Assembly (NCBI GenBank): GCA_008921705.1
Contig: VFFE01006842.1
Span: 327,394 to 391,393 of the forward strand
DNA: 64,000 nucleotides
Source of the DNA: Burhinus oedicnemus
Taxonomy: Eukaryota; Chordata; Aves; Charadriiformes; Burhinidae
Reading direction: 5' to 3'
A program made the translations under genes and the position numbers. How positions within the stretch are numbered: the stretch's first letter is position 1; each line of letters opens with the position of its first letter. Positions 8,791 to 22,449 of this stretch are shown here, piece after piece. A model generated the notes under the pieces. That model was not told where the DNA came from and did no database searches. It worked only from the letters and a program-made list of their open reading frames with translations.

Positions 8791-11700
8791 AAATTGGCAC
8801 GCATGCTTTTCTTTTTAAGAATCCATGTAGTATCACCCTTACCGGGGGGTCGCACTCTATTGTGAGTACCCCTGTTGTGCAGGAAAAAATGCAGAGAACA
8901 AGACTGCTGACCTCGTCAGATGAAGCTCGGCAGGAATGCAGAAGATTGTCTTGGTTAGTTTCAGGCGGTGAATTAAAAGAGGGAAAAGAGGGAAGGCATA
9001 TTTAAAAGGGACAAGACACTTTTTTATGATAATGTCCTGTTCCACTCCAAGACATCACCTAGCTCAAAGTTTACAGAGGTGCTGAGTTTTTTAAAAAAAA
9101 ATTCTGCTAAAAGGCAGCGAAAGAGTCCTAAGCATAAAGCTATCTAAACTGTAAGTAGCCTTTTCAGCTGAAAATTATGCCTTCAGTTAACACAACTGAT
9201 GCAAATACACTCACTTGGCAGTCTCTGCTCATCTACATCTGTTAGAACAGTGTGAGATCTGCTTGCCTGTTGGTCAGAGCCTTGCTCCAACATACAGGTT
9301 CCAGGCAATTATAAGTTTACATGGGCAGACTTGAAAACACTGTGGAAAAATTCTCTTTTCTTCAGGAAGTCCCTTCACTGTGCCAGCTGAACAACATTGG
9401 CAACATATGCCAGCTACAGTCAATTACACTAGCTTATACTAATATGACATGCAGAAGAAAAGGCAGGCAAAGAGTCCATAGCTCTTACTGGCTGCCAAAA
9501 AGAAAAGCTGTATTGCCCTAGGTGCTGCAAAGCCCATAAAGACCACATTGGGGTATAAGCATTAGAGCCAGATGGAAGGAAGAAATATTGAAATGGTTAA
9601 TAAAAGAAATTGAAATTTGGAACTTGTCCCACGAAATAGCCGACAACCTGCCAGCCCAGAGCTCTGTGGTAGTCAGCAGTGGCCCTATAGCACAGGGGAG
9701 CAGAAAACAACATCTATAGTCAATAGCCTTTATGTCCAGGAAAAGACCCTGAATGGGGCTGTGCATAGTGGAGTTATAGCTTTGCGTAGCAGGTTAGCCG
9801 CCTGACTCCTAGTCCGCAGTCAAAGCTGAGACGAAAATCAATAGGAAAGACCCCCTATAGCTACATGATCCAAAGCCAATAATGCTGGGTACATTTTCTG
9901 GAATGCAAGTTGTTTTGCTTTTATGCTGCTGACCTTCCTAAGGCTAAATATGTAATCAGGGATTCTATAGTTTCCTATGCTCCTTTTGTTTGTCCTAGTA
10001 CATGTCAGTCTCTGCAGAACTGTCTTTGTTCCCTATATTTAATAGTTATATTAACACTAGATGGCCCTTTAAAAGACATTTTTAAAGACTTGCATATGTT
10101 TGCAAAAATGGCCTATTGATGCTAGAAACAGCCTCCAAATGAACTTGTAGATATCAACATGTGATGACCGATAAAAAGCACATAACACAGACGTGCCAGG
10201 AGAATGAACATCTGTAGGAGGTAAACTCACAGCCCAGTATACAACGCCAAACTACGTAGTCATAGTTTCAACAGTTTCATATTATAACATCTAAGGAGGG
10301 AGTCTGGGCTAGGTTGCTGATTTTCATTTGTGTTTTGTTCTCATTATGATTTAAAAAGAAAGTCTCAGTCCTGGACCTTCCCAATAAACAGAAAATATTA
10401 TTTTAAAGACTAACTGGTCATGCAGGGTTTCCAAAAGACACGTGTCTCATATTTTAGTGCAGATGATGAAACTAGCTGCGTTGTCAGCCGGTAAAGGCTA
10501 CCTGGTCTCTGCTCTACAAACACGTCTTCCATATTTGTTTAAAAATGTGCCACAGAAACGTAACACCTCGCTCCTGCTGATTACAGTAGATTGCATTACT
10601 TTCTTCTGGGAGCTCTGCAGGAGCAAATATCATAGAAGGAGTTGTGCGGAGGTCAGCCATTGTATCCTGGATAGTCACAGCACCACAACCTCAGTTTCTG
10701 TCTGAGTATTCGGCTATAAAAAAATTATAAAGAGAAAAATAGGGGTTTAATGAAAAAGAATTTCAAGCTGTGGAGATCTTCAATAAAAACTGGTTTTAGC
10801 TGGACTCCTCTATGCTAGTAAAAGACAGTAGATAAAAAATGCGCAAGTCCAGCTATGTGCACCGGCCTGAGTTGCACAGCCTAGACAACTTATAGGGGTC
10901 TTGCAACCCACTGCTAAGACAGCTGTGTGTGAGGTGTGTCTGGACCAGCACAAAGGGTCATGCACATGCAAATCTATCATGGCATCTTTATAATTCAAGC
11001 TCTGTCTATCTCCAGCTTTATAGGATCTATCCTGCTCTGTATCTACACAGGTAAAATCTCCCACTACCCCTTTCTGGCATTTTCTTATGCTCTTCTCATC
11101 ATTTGCTTAATAAATAATTTCCCAGTTTACTAACATTGTCTGCCCAGGTAGCCAAAACCATAATCCCAGCGCAGCTGTAGTTTATCTTCTGAAACAAGGC
11201 CAAATTCAGGGGTGACTCCAGTTCTAGAGGGAGTGGGAGGAGGGAGCTGGTTAGTATCACACACAGAACTAGGAGTCAAGAATAGAGTGTTTTACCTACT
11301 CTTCAGTTAAAGTTACTCTCTGTTTATGCCCTACAGCCACTGGGGCACCATAAAGGGACCACAGGGAACCGGGGGACAATTCTTCAGCAGTGTAGGTATA
11401 ACCAGTCTGTACCAATGTACGTCAAAGCAGAGAAGAGTCCCTGGCCCTATTTTATTCAGTGTTTTAGATACAGCCTAGGAATCCATCTTGTGAGCTTCTT
11501 CTGCTTTGTTAATACCACAGAGCCTTCAGGCTCCCTTAGAAATTTTGGTGTTTATTTACAAGAATATAAGGAAATTCAAACCAACGGAATCAGGGGAGTT
11601 CAGAGACACCTCTGAACTGAGTCGTAGGGTCCATCATTACCAGGATTTTATATCCTTTGGTAAGATGTTTCCAAGTCTCACTTGCCTCTTGCACTAAATG

Positions 11701-14499
11701 TGGATGGTGAGCAAAGCAGCACCAAGCCAGTGTGGGAGGTATATGCCATACAGGAGGCACACTGTACCTACACAGCAGCTCTAAGAAGGCATTTCCCTGG
11801 TTATCTCAAACTTGAAGAAATGGGCATGGGGCAACTTGAGCTGAGCATGAAAAAGACGTTTAGGAGCATGTTAGAAAGTCCCCATAGCACGTATTCTGAG
11901 GTGCTTATAAGTATCTAAAGGGTGGGTTGAAGGAGGATGGAGCCAGACTCTTTTCAGTGGTTCCACAAAAGTCACTACTTCTTGAAAGCATCTGAAATAA
12001 GATAAGAGCTGTGTTGCAAGTCATCAGAGTGATGTTTCCATGGCAGGAAAATAAGTGTTGCATGTCCTAGTTTGTAGCATGAGGTCATGTGGAAATATCT
12101 GAGGATGCAAAATCTGCAGGGGACAGGTGGCAAACCCTAAAAGGAAAAGGAGACAATCTGGGCGCAGTTTTGATCTTACTGCCCACAAAGAAATTTTCTC
12201 TTGTGCGTTAGCCCCTGATCAATGTCTGTGCACTATTTGGAAGAGTGCTAGCTGACAAAAATGTGATGAGGGTTAAACGCTCTGGACAATCAAATACTAG
12301 TGCTTAAGCTTGGACCCTGTTTTTCTGTCTTCAATTATTTCTAGTAGTAGTAAAAGCAGTAATAACATCTATTTTAATATTAGGTATAGAAGTGGAAATT
12401 ATTCTGCTCTTTTGGGATTAATACCTTTGGGATCCTTTTTTTCAATAATGCCCTTGAATTTAGACCAACATTTTGAAACTTGAAGGTGGAACTTAAAATC
12501 CACATTTATCTACTTAAATAATCAAAACTTATGTGCCTGGATCTGTACCACTGAGTTTGGGCAAATCTTAAGGTTGGTATGAATTAATTGAACTCAGTAT
12601 CTTTAAAAACAAGGTGGGCTCTTTATTTAAATAAAGTGAATTTAAGAAATCATGATTACTTAATTTTTTTATTGGCTCTTATTCGACAACTACTCTTCAG
12701 TTATTTCTTTCAGACATTAAAGAAAACATTCCTTCAGAAATAAGAATACAAGAAAAAAAGAATTAAGCTCTGGGATCATAGCTGATATATCTGAGTTAGA
12801 TAATATAACTGGATTCACCAGATATGAAGTATGTAGTATAGATATGATACGGTGTCTCTTGAAGGAAAAAGGTTTCCTGCTGCTTTCTTGCACTTTTGGG
12901 CTAAGCTGAGTAAAAAAAATTTCCTTTACCACTGAGTAGGACCATGCATATGGATAGCTCTTGTGGTATAGGCAATGCGTAACAACTTGATTGTCACTGT
13001 AATTTGACTGAGTCTGTAAGCTTTAAAATGTCTATAATATGTCAAATGTTTTTGCTTAGATGCAATTTTAGCATCTCTTTGAATAATACATTTCATGTTT
13101 TCCTCTAGGTTCTCTTTTGAAAGGTATAAAGGCCCTTTCACTATGTTAAATCACAGAGATGTTTGTAAAGGTATGGATTTAATGACAAAAATCTCACAAA
13201 AGATTTTAGTTGTTTGGCTTAAGAGAAAGTATAATAGACTTAATTTGTCTGACACTTTTGACCCATTCTGATTGTTACCCAAATAATAAACAAAATACAC
13301 ATTAATACACAGAATGTGTGTGTAAAGTAATGATTTTGGTAACGGTTTCAAACAAAGCACCCATTCCCCAATATTTTTCAAAAAAGTGAAAAATAACATT
13401 ATTGTGACTAATGTAACAGGAAAAAATGAGTAAATTTAAAATTATTTTCATAAAAAAAATTATAGTTCCCTAAATTTTTGTTACCCGGTTTAATATCATG
13501 GATATTTCCTTTGTTGAGCTACCAATAGCTGGGATTTTACATGATAATTTAGTTTGCTATTTCTCATTCCATGGCAAAATCGCTTTCATAAACAGGTCTT
13601 ATTGTATAGATAAGAACAACATATACTTTTATAGACAACAAGGATACAATCTGAATGCTCTGTCTGAATGGGGTAACACAATTTCAGGTAATAAGATTGT
13701 CTTCATCTCGTTTAACTTCATCCATCCAGAAATTAGATGTCTATTCAGAGGTAATTGTCTACCCTCTCTCTGTTGCCATTGTAGCCAGAGAGGAAGCAGA
13801 AGGAACCTGCAGGCAGTTAAAATTTGTTTGGATAAAAGCACTGCTTGAAAATTATTAGTTAAACTGAATAAAAGAGATTAGAGTAATTTTTGAGGTATTC
13901 AAATAAAAGGGCATTTGGTTGTGCTGAAGGAGAATGTAGTGGTGTCAAGAGAAACTGCTGCTGACGTTTCTTGTGGATTGTTTTTCAGATTCATCTTATT
14001 AAATGTTTTAACTAATGCCTGTGAAAAAATTTAGAGGTTCCTAAAAATGGGATGATGACAAAAAAGAGGTCTTGTAACACAGAAGAAGACAAAAATCTCT
14101 CAGAAAGAACTGGCTGACCTTGAGACCTTTTGTGTAATAGAAATGGTCTCACTATGAGTGTACAATGTAAATTAAAGTTATAAGTCTACTGGAACTTCTA
14201 GCAAGAATTTTTTGTGAAAACTAGAGGTCCATCAGCAAGAATCAGCAAAGGAAAGGAAGGTTCTGGGAGCACAAGATGATTTTAGAATGACTGAATAACC
14301 ATGAATGTGTGATGAATCCATCGAAAAGTTAAATGTTTTTGTTGTATTGATCAGGAGAAACATATCCAAATATTGCAGAGAAATATATTGACACTGAAAA
14401 CTACCATAATGAAGTTCCGCCTGGAATTTTATTCTGGTTTACAGTTGATCAAACTAAAGGTTACATCCACACTCAAAAGAAACTAAAACCCAAAGTTGT
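8791..14499. other. long non-genic stretch
   Basis: About 5.7 kb with no gene I can support. A degenerate tRNA-like string lies at about 9786-9845. The rest is AT-rich unique sequence with short frames, the longest being 13498-13848 at 116 codons, overlapped by others on both strands. None shows a domain, a signal peptide or plausible splice borders. Confidence 0.55.
9786..9845 (+). repeat. possible tRNA-like SINE head or decayed tRNA
   Basis: The string GTAGCAGGTTAGCCGCCTGA resembles an RNA polymerase III A box and D arm. About 30 bp later 'gagacgaaaatc' is a loose B box. The anticodon stem does not pair well (CCTGA against TCCGC), so this is not a functional tRNA. It could be the head of an ancient tRNA-derived SINE or a coincidence. 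Confidence 0.2.
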
Positions 14500-14755
14500 T
14501 TAAAAGACAAACAAGTTCTCACGAGGCCTAGATAAATTTAATCTGGATATTAACAGAAAGATTTTAACCACCAGAGACATGAAGTTCTGAAGTAGCCTTC
14601 CCATAGGAGCAATGAGAATAAAAATGCGAAATAATTTCATAATGGAATTTATTATATTTTTAATGAGATTATATGCCATGGTCACCTGAACAGGAAGATG
14701 CTTCAGAACTTAAGAGACCCCTTCCACTTCTGTATATTTATGTCCCTAGATGCTT
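14500..14755 (+). mobile_element. ancient CR1/L3-type LINE 3' end
   Basis: Recognisable decayed blocks are 'ttaaccaccagagacatgaa' with 'gttctgaagtagccttccca' (the C-terminal 'FWNSLP'-type region of ORF2), then 'gattatatgcca', and finally 'aagagaccccttccacttct' with 'tgtatatttatg', which corresponds to the old CR1 3' end. The copy is much more diverged than the young CR1s of this window. No frame is intact. Confidence 0.6.
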
Positions 14756-16534
14756 TTGTAGGCTGAGTTATGCTTCATTGGAAGAAGTGGCAATATTTTA
14801 AATGTCGTACATTGCTTTTCCCACGCAGGTAAAATACACTGGGGACTTCTCTCTTGGGTCTGTTTGACAAACAGACTGAGTTCAGCATGGTTAAAAATAG
14901 GTCTTTGTCAGATAGGTCATCTGTGTCTTCTGTGGAAGAGGTACTCTAAGGACAAAAAGTAATTGGTTAGATATATTTTGGTTTAGAAAATAAAAAAAAC
15001 CCAGAGGTGTGAGTTACATAGAGGATTAAGTTGAATTTCTCCTCTTTTATACTCAATTTCTATTCCTTTTTTAACATGCTCAGTATAATAGTTTTTGAAC
15101 TAAATTTAGACAACCCAGAGGTTGAAAGGGGAAAGATTTTCCTCCACCTACAGTATCCTCTTGGAAGGTGTGGCAGGGAGGTCAAGGAGATTAGGAATTT
15201 ATTCTGATACAAATCTTGGATTTATTGCACCATTTTATGGATTTTATCTAAAAATATGGATAGAAATTAATAGTTTGTAATCAAGCATAAAAGACTAAGC
15301 CCTTATTCTCTGGTAACGTAACTGTTGCAGGTTTTCTGCATATGAAAAGGAAAAGGAGGAAAACACTATTTCTTGAAAATATTTTAATCTGTGAGAGTTT
15401 CAACTAGCCAGAAGTTCCACAAGGCAATTGCATAAATAAACAATTGCCTTTTAAAATAAGGCTTAAGTAATTCAATTGAGCCATGGGAAATCCAGTCCAA
15501 GTTTTGTGCTAATGAGGAAGTGTCATAAATATTCACATTTTCTTACCATTAGCCTTAAAATTTACTACCTACAGGTATAGAGAGAGATGAAGAATCTTAC
15601 ACTTAAACCTTTGCTGCAGAGTAATGAAGAAGGAAAGAAAGAAAATTAGCTTACCCAGCTACATTTTTAGTGAGCAGCCACTAGCAAGAATCGTGCAGGA
15701 ACTCCATTGATCTTGGGTGGACAGACTGAGAAAGTCAGAAATAGAGCGACATAAAAAGTAGAGCAGTGGAAATATACAGTGAATGGCTATGCCGGCAGGA
15801 TATGCTGTTACCGTGATAGGAACGCTGAGGGTGTCTATTTATTATTTGTATATGATATCATGAGGACAGAGTTCACAGAAATTAAATTTACCAAGACCAG
15901 AAAAGTATTCTATTTCTGCATCTGTACTGCGGAGGCCAGCAACTCAAATAATAATTTTGTCTTGACCCTGTACAGACTGCAAATGGTTTATGAATGGGAA
16001 TTATACAGACTCCCTGTTTTGCATGAACATTCACTCCCTTTGTTTGTACACACAAAAAATGGTGATGGACTATCATTATCCAAATTGATAGCAGCTGTGC
16101 TTACTAAAAAAATGTTTTCCTCAAATCTGTTGACATGTCAGTAGTAATAAAAAAAATAAAATATGTCATATGGTACACTGAAACTCCTGAATTACTTGTC
16201 ACAGCCCATTTAAATGTGTACTGCATTCAATCCAAGAAATCTTCTGTAAAATTAAAATATTTGCTAGGCCCTTTAGTACAGATTCTACTGTTCTCAGGGG
16301 AGATATTTTGAAGATATCCTTAAAAATCTAAATATTTAACTTCCTTTCACATTTGCATAATTTAATTGGAAGTTTTCTTTTAGCTTTTTTTTTTTTTTTT
16401 TTTTAAATTTCAAGTTGTCCACCATTTTGTTGCTTGGAAGTAACGTACCGTCATATTAACTGACCAGGGACCAACCCATGAACCCCCTCTGTAGTACCAG
16501 GTGACTGTGAATTTATTTCTACTGTATTTTGCAG
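14756..16534. other. non-genic sequence
   Basis: AT-rich unique sequence with a 20-T run at 16385-16404. The plus-strand frame at 15779-16144 (121 codons) is one of the longest in the window, but it has no recognisable motif and no convincing splice signals; I treat it as chance. Confidence 0.55.
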
Positions 16535-16582
16535 GAGGAAACCAACAAGCTCTTCTTGCACTCAAAACTGACTGGAACCCAC
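16535..16582 (+). other. candidate 48-bp exon between good splice signals
   Basis: The segment is preceded by a T-rich tract ending 'ctactgtattttgcag' and followed directly by GTGAGTAAAG, a near-consensus donor. A plausible branch point, ggtgactg, lies about 30 bp upstream of the acceptor. The length is a multiple of three, and two of three frames are open, reading EETNKLFLHSKLTGTH or, one base later, GNQQALLALKTDWNP. I do not recognise either peptide. If real it would be a small, possibly alternative exon of a gene whose other exons are outside the window, or part of a noncoding RNA. Chance pairing of splice-like signals is the main alternative. Confidence 0.25.
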
Positions 16583-19500
16583 GTGAGTAAAGCGTTGGGT
16601 CAGGTCCTAGCTAATAAGCCTTGCTGAGTAGCTGGGTGTATTAAGCGCTGCCAGCTCGCGTGTGGTGCCAGGCTAATCACAGTCATGGCTTCAATAGCCC
16701 TTATCAGCTCGTTCTCAGAGGCCACCTGCAAAATATCACACCCTAAAAAAAGCACCCAGCACTGCTTGTAGGTATCTGCAACAAGGAGTTTGTTTACTAC
16801 AGGTTAATATGAATTTTTGAGCTTGTAATTTTGAAGCTTGCAGTCACAGTCTATTAAGTTTGATATCTAATCTCACTTTCTCCATGGGCACAGCCTTAAG
16901 TTTCTGGTGAGACGTGGACCTGTCCAGAGGCAAAAAGCAAATGGGGGAGGGGTTTTTTGGGGGTCATGTTGCAGTCTTAGAGAAATCGTAATATTCCTTT
17001 GAAGTTAAAAAAATGCGCCTTTTCTGAAGAAATTAGCGGTTACTACATAGGGAAAGCCCTGCTGTGTTTGGGTGTCATTTGACAGTATGTCCACTTATGT
17101 CCACACTATGTCCATGGTGCCTACAGACAGCAAGTGCAACTGAGACCTTCTTCCTAATGATGGCACAGACATAGGCAATGGATGCATGTCCCTGCTCGGG
17201 GCAGTTTACAGTCCCAGTTGAACAGACAAGGAGACCTCAGGGAGATGAAATAAGTTACTGTTGTTGAGGAACTGGGCCAGATTTAACGCAAGTCTTCTAA
17301 ACCTCAGTGCAGCGACTTGTCTAGTGCATCACCTTACCTTCTGTTCTCAATGAAAAGCAAAAGAAAACGTACAAAATCAAGTGATGTAGATAAGATAGGC
17401 TCTAAAACTAGGAGATCAGAGACAGGCAAAAGCCACTGGAAACCTAAGTTCAAAACAGGGAGCATCATGGAAATACAGAAGGTCACAAGCAGCAACAGAA
17501 AGAAAAGGGGAAGATATTGTAAGACAGCAAATAGCCTGTGTGTTGCCTATTCTGAGAACAAAATACCTGTCTGCGGGCTGTGCCCTCTTAGAGCTTTAAA
17601 ACTTCAAGTAACAGAAGGCAACACAAAGCTGATTTCACTGACCGCATGGTGACAGACTGGCCGAGTCCTCCCTTCACAGGCCTGGAAAATGTGACTCCCT
17701 GCTCCCAGAGCAAAATGAGGAGATGAGGTCACTCATTACCTGATTTCTATGGCAACGGAAGGCACTTCAGCCTCTGATCTGCTCCTCTTGCTTCTCCCCT
17801 TTTTCTGAGGAACTGAGATTCCTGGCGGTGGATTTATGCTCCAGTTGAGGCTGACATCACTTCCGATGATGCATGGAAAAATAAGAAGTGGCTCCCTTTA
17901 GAAAGAGTGATATGAAAAATTCAGAAGAATGATGTTTTCTTTCACTAAGTAATGGAAAAAAAGAAAAGAGGTGGTTTTGAAGGAAGGGGGCTGAAGACAG
18001 AGGCTACCTATTTTTGTGAAGGCAAGGCAGAGTGCAAAGATATATGGAGAAAGTATAATTGTCACTCACTTTCCCATGAAGGGTATTTTATGCAGTAATA
18101 AATGAGACAAACAGGCACAGAATAGGGCTTTATGGGAAGCAGTTTTGGCTCAGTCGTACCTCCGCCTCTCAGGGTTTCTCCCATTAGTCACTCAGCTGAT
18201 GAATTTGCTCAGCAGTGGTGGCAGTTTCTAGAAAAGAAGAAACAGCTCTCAGAAGATTCAGCAGTTTGGTTTAAATACATTTCCTCTCCCACGCCTGCTC
18301 CACGCTGAGCTCCTGTCTCTCTTTCTCTGCAGCTGTTGCCTGTTTCATGAATACCCTCTCCTTCATCTTAATCACCCCCATCCGTCCTTGGAGGCAGCTG
18401 GAGCCAACCAACACCATCTCTTCACATCTATATCATGGGAAGATATCAGGCTTTTAGAGCCTGCAGAATTTAATCTCAACCCAAAAGAAACCAAGATTTG
18501 TGTTCAGGATTCAGAAGTATTCAGAAATTTCTTGAGATTCAGAAGTTGTGAGTTCAAGTCTGACGTCTCCCCTGAGCTTGTTGTTGCGCTCTGGTGTGGC
18601 TGGCATGGTTACCTGGTAGATGTAGCCTTATCCACCTGAGATGGTTCTGCATGAGTTAACCACAGAATGCTATGCTAAGGAAAATGGTGCAGAAAAACCC
18701 AGGCTGTCTTTGCCCAGAGCCTGCTTGCATCTGAAATTGCGTAGCTGCGTTGCACAGTGTTTTTCTCAAGTAAGTCAACCTGATCGTGAATACTTTTTGT
18801 CTTGAGCTGGCAGCAGTTTGAGAAGCTCGGCACTACTTTCTGTAATCTGCTATAGGCACTGTTTACCCCTACTTAAAGTAAAGATAATGTTACTTGCAAA
18901 ACATGCTGAGATTTGTGCTGAGATGTAAATTTGAGGTAATATTGCAATTGCTCTAATGGCTTCCTTTCAAACTCTGAAGCAGGGCCATCTGAATTGGTTC
19001 TTCAGCTGAATTGTGGGATTTAAGTCTATTTTTGTGACTGACGAACACTAATCCCTCACACTACAATATATGATTTTCCCATTTACCCTTTACATGGCAT
19101 TTGATGAAGTAAGCTATTAAATAATAATTGTTGTAGTGAAGGGCAGTGTATTTGCCCACTTTTAGAGATTTCCGCAATGTTAATACACGAAGCTGTTGCT
19201 GCAGCTGCCTCAGATACGCCTGCCCTGCATATGGCATGTATTGGATGCTCTAATTAAACCCATTTTCATTTAGTCAGTAAAAAAAAAAAAAAAAATTATT
19301 AAAATTGCTTTTTGCACCAGGTTGGTTATTTAATTGGGATGGGGAAAATGAGGAAGCAGAGGAAGACAAGTGAATTATCCCCAGCAGGAGACTGAGAATA
19401 AGCACTTTTTGCTTGGAAAAATCATTGATATCAGTCATTGTCTTGAAATTACCCTTTAATGCTACTCACTGAATTTTTGTCACATGCTGGTAGTGGGATC

Positions 19501-22449
19501 TGCAGATGCTGTTGGAGTTACACAGCTGAGGTATGATGAAGTGATTTCTTCAAGGATAGTGGCTTCCATTGGGACTTGGATAGCTAATGGGATTGAAGAG
19601 TTTTCCCTAGAGGTCGTCAGTTGTGACTGAACGCATTAAAAGGAGAGAACAGTTCAGTGGCTTATGTAAAATGAGATGGTGGCATGAATCCAACTATTCA
19701 GTACACAGGTATCTCCATCTACATGCTAATACTGGAGATTTAGGCTTTTTGTGCCATGAAAACTATTCACGATGCAGAGAGGCCACCTACTATCAAGGGC
19801 TGTGAGACTCCAGCTTTCTAATTCTGGCTACAGAGAGAACCATATTTTTACAGGATCTGCTCTATTTGTATAAAAATATTTATATGATAATAGAGAAGAG
19901 ACAGGAAACTATGCATCTCTCCCAGAAAATGATTCCCACATCAGGATGTAGAATCGCCTTCCTTTATGTTGGTCCAGGGAAACCCAAGTTCTCCCATACC
20001 AGGTGAAACAGTTTCAAGACATGGGGCTGAATATTCCATATCCTGGCTGTTATGGTATGGAACATGACTACAGAAGCTCTTGAGAACTAGAATCGCAAGC
20101 ACCATCACAACCACTTTCGACCCCAGGTGCAACCTTACCTAAGAGGCCAAACACTAATGTCTTTAAGGGAGAAAATCGGGAGGCTTCTATGGGTTGGAAT
20201 GAAAAAAAGGTACTATTACAACTCTGTCTAGAATTCTGGAGGAAGGATATAATTAGCAACATATGCTTTACAATGTACCTAAAGATAAGGTTCTTCATTA
20301 AATTTCTAGGGATTGCCATAAAGGCTTGGCTGGAGTCTGGAACTGTTGAATCACCTCACTTGTGAAATGCCTCCTTCACTGTACAGACAGATGCTTGGGG
20401 AAGCTTTCTCTGCCGAACCTGCTGTGCAGATACATGGACCTCACTCATCGGCTGACTTAAAATAACAGTGTCATTGTAGGCATGATTATTTAAGGATATA
20501 ACCAAGTAAACTTTTGTAAGAAAGATAATACTGTTTATTAGCAGGACCCTTCAGGCTAAGTACCGCTGTTCTGAATTGAACTTTATAATGTTCAGTAGCT
20601 ATCACACCTCCTTTTCCTGCTCCACAGGTAAACTCTGTTTTCTCACAATAGTTTTAGCTGATTAGCAAAATCAAGTTAAACTCAAAGCAGTTGTTCTCTA
20701 CCTGTATTTAGCTGGAAGGCTGGTGTCTCTGGTTCAAAACTGGAAAAGCTTAGTATGCTGTAAAGCTTGCTTGTTTTTTCCAGCTACTGCAGTTAGTTGA
20801 TAAATTTAAAACACCAACAAAAAACTCCACTCTTTGCAAACTGTACCTAACTTCCCTTCCATCCTTTTTTTTTTTCCTAAACTGTTCACATGTTCCACTT
20901 TAAAAAGAAGAATGAAAATGCATTTTACTGGCCTCCGATTAAGGTCAAAAGCAGCCTCACACTTACTCCATTGACAGAGTCATCTTTCTGACTCTGACCC
21001 TATACAAGCAAGCCATTTCTGAAATGTATTGTGTTTGCAGGGCTTTTGGAGAAGCCAAAAGAGACCTACTGTGTAACTGCAGTTTCGTTGAAACATGCAA
21101 CCAGAATGTTACGCAGCAAACAAATTATGAAGGTTATTACAGGCATGGACTTGAGATGTTTTTTAAGTCCAAACACAACTTAGATGTTTTTCTTGTTTTC
21201 TAAGTGAACGTCTTCAAGCTGATTGACAGTGGAGCAAAATGGTTTAGCAAGTTATAGGAACGCTTAATTTTATGTGATCTTAACAGAGACTCAGTCCCTT
21301 TATTAATGCTCTCTCTCCTTTCAAAGAGTTGATTAAAACCTCATCCATTCCACTTGCCCTACCAGCTATAATATCACCATCTCACACCTGTTCTCTGTGT
21401 GTGTGTATATATATATATGTATGTATATAACACCTATGGATTAATGATTCTTCAGGATATGGTTCTACTTTTAGGAGGCATATATTACTCCTTGAAAGCA
21501 TAGCTAGTATTCTGCAGTGAAATGAGAGTTGTATTTTAGTTCAGTGCTCAAAACAAAGCAAACCAATACATTTTAATGTTTGCATTGATCTGAAAGTGAA
21601 AATAAATTTCCAATTAATTGATTCTGTGGGAAGAGGAACAGTGGAAAGGGGAGAATCACTCCATTCCTTGCTTCATTGAATAAATACTTTACAGTGAATA
21701 GAATTGGAGAGATTGAGAAAATCCCAATCTCAATTTTGACTTGCATTTAATGATGAAGGTGGTAAACGGGAAAGCTCATTGATTCAGGATGGGAGGCAGT
21801 TTAAATAGGTACCTTAATAGTATAGTAGAGCATATAAAGACTTCTTTAGCCAGTCCTTACTGGCCTTGTGAAAGCTGTCTAAAGCCTATGGCTAATATGG
21901 CCTGAAAAGGCAAAACATTTAGGGAATGTTAAAATGAATCATTGACATTTTCAGAAAACAGTGTCGTTTTTAGCTGAGTTGGAACCATTTGCTAAATTAA
22001 CATTTAGTTTCAACATAATTCAAAACTGCTTTTTTTTGTGATTAATCCATGCAAACTACTGCCCAGACACTCGTTCAAGTTTAAGGGAGAAACATTTTCC
22101 CTTAACTCTATCTAGCTCTATTGATTGCGCGCGTCATTCACATACTCTTACTCACCAATGACCCAAATCAAGGATTTTGGGCTCTGTAATTCTAGGCAAT
22201 GTGCACGTGAAAGGTGACATCTTCCCCGAAAGAGCTTAAGATTTTATCTGGGAGTTGAGGAACAAGATGGATAGAACAGACAGATAAGGGAGAAGACAAC
22301 AAAATGTGATTTATATTAGTGTAATAAGCAGCGATTAAAGCACAGGAGGTTTTTTCACATGTGAGAACGTATCCCAGCAGAGGTGACTTTTAAAGACCTC
22401 GGCACAATTACTCTGTAGATGTCCCACAGCTCTGCTCAAAGACAGGGCT
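16583..22449. other. long non-genic stretch
   Basis: About 5.9 kb. The part at 16590-16770, next to the exon candidate, has balanced composition and may be conserved. There is an A-run at about 19279-19295 and a TG/TA microsatellite at 21395-21429. A strong acceptor-like tract (ctctctttctctgcag, ending 18332) has no obvious matching donor. Frames 17317-17652 (111 codons, Lys/Arg/Ser-rich at the start) and 18388-18639 have no family I recognise. Confidence 0.5.
21395..21429. repeat. TG/TA microsatellite
   Basis: A short run of alternating TG followed by TA and TATG units. Likely polymorphic; no other role is apparent. Confidence 0.85.

Noticed and set aside
9786..9845. Functional tRNA gene
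   Set aside because: A-box-like string present, but the anticodon stem does not pair and the B box is poor.
15779..16144. 121-codon plus-strand frame
   Set aside because: Length is within chance expectation, amino acid pattern matches no family, and no splice or promoter context supports it.
17317..17652. Basic Ser/Lys-rich 111-codon frame as a nuclear protein
   Set aside because: No zinc finger, bromodomain or other motif; basic residues reflect AAA/AGA-rich DNA.
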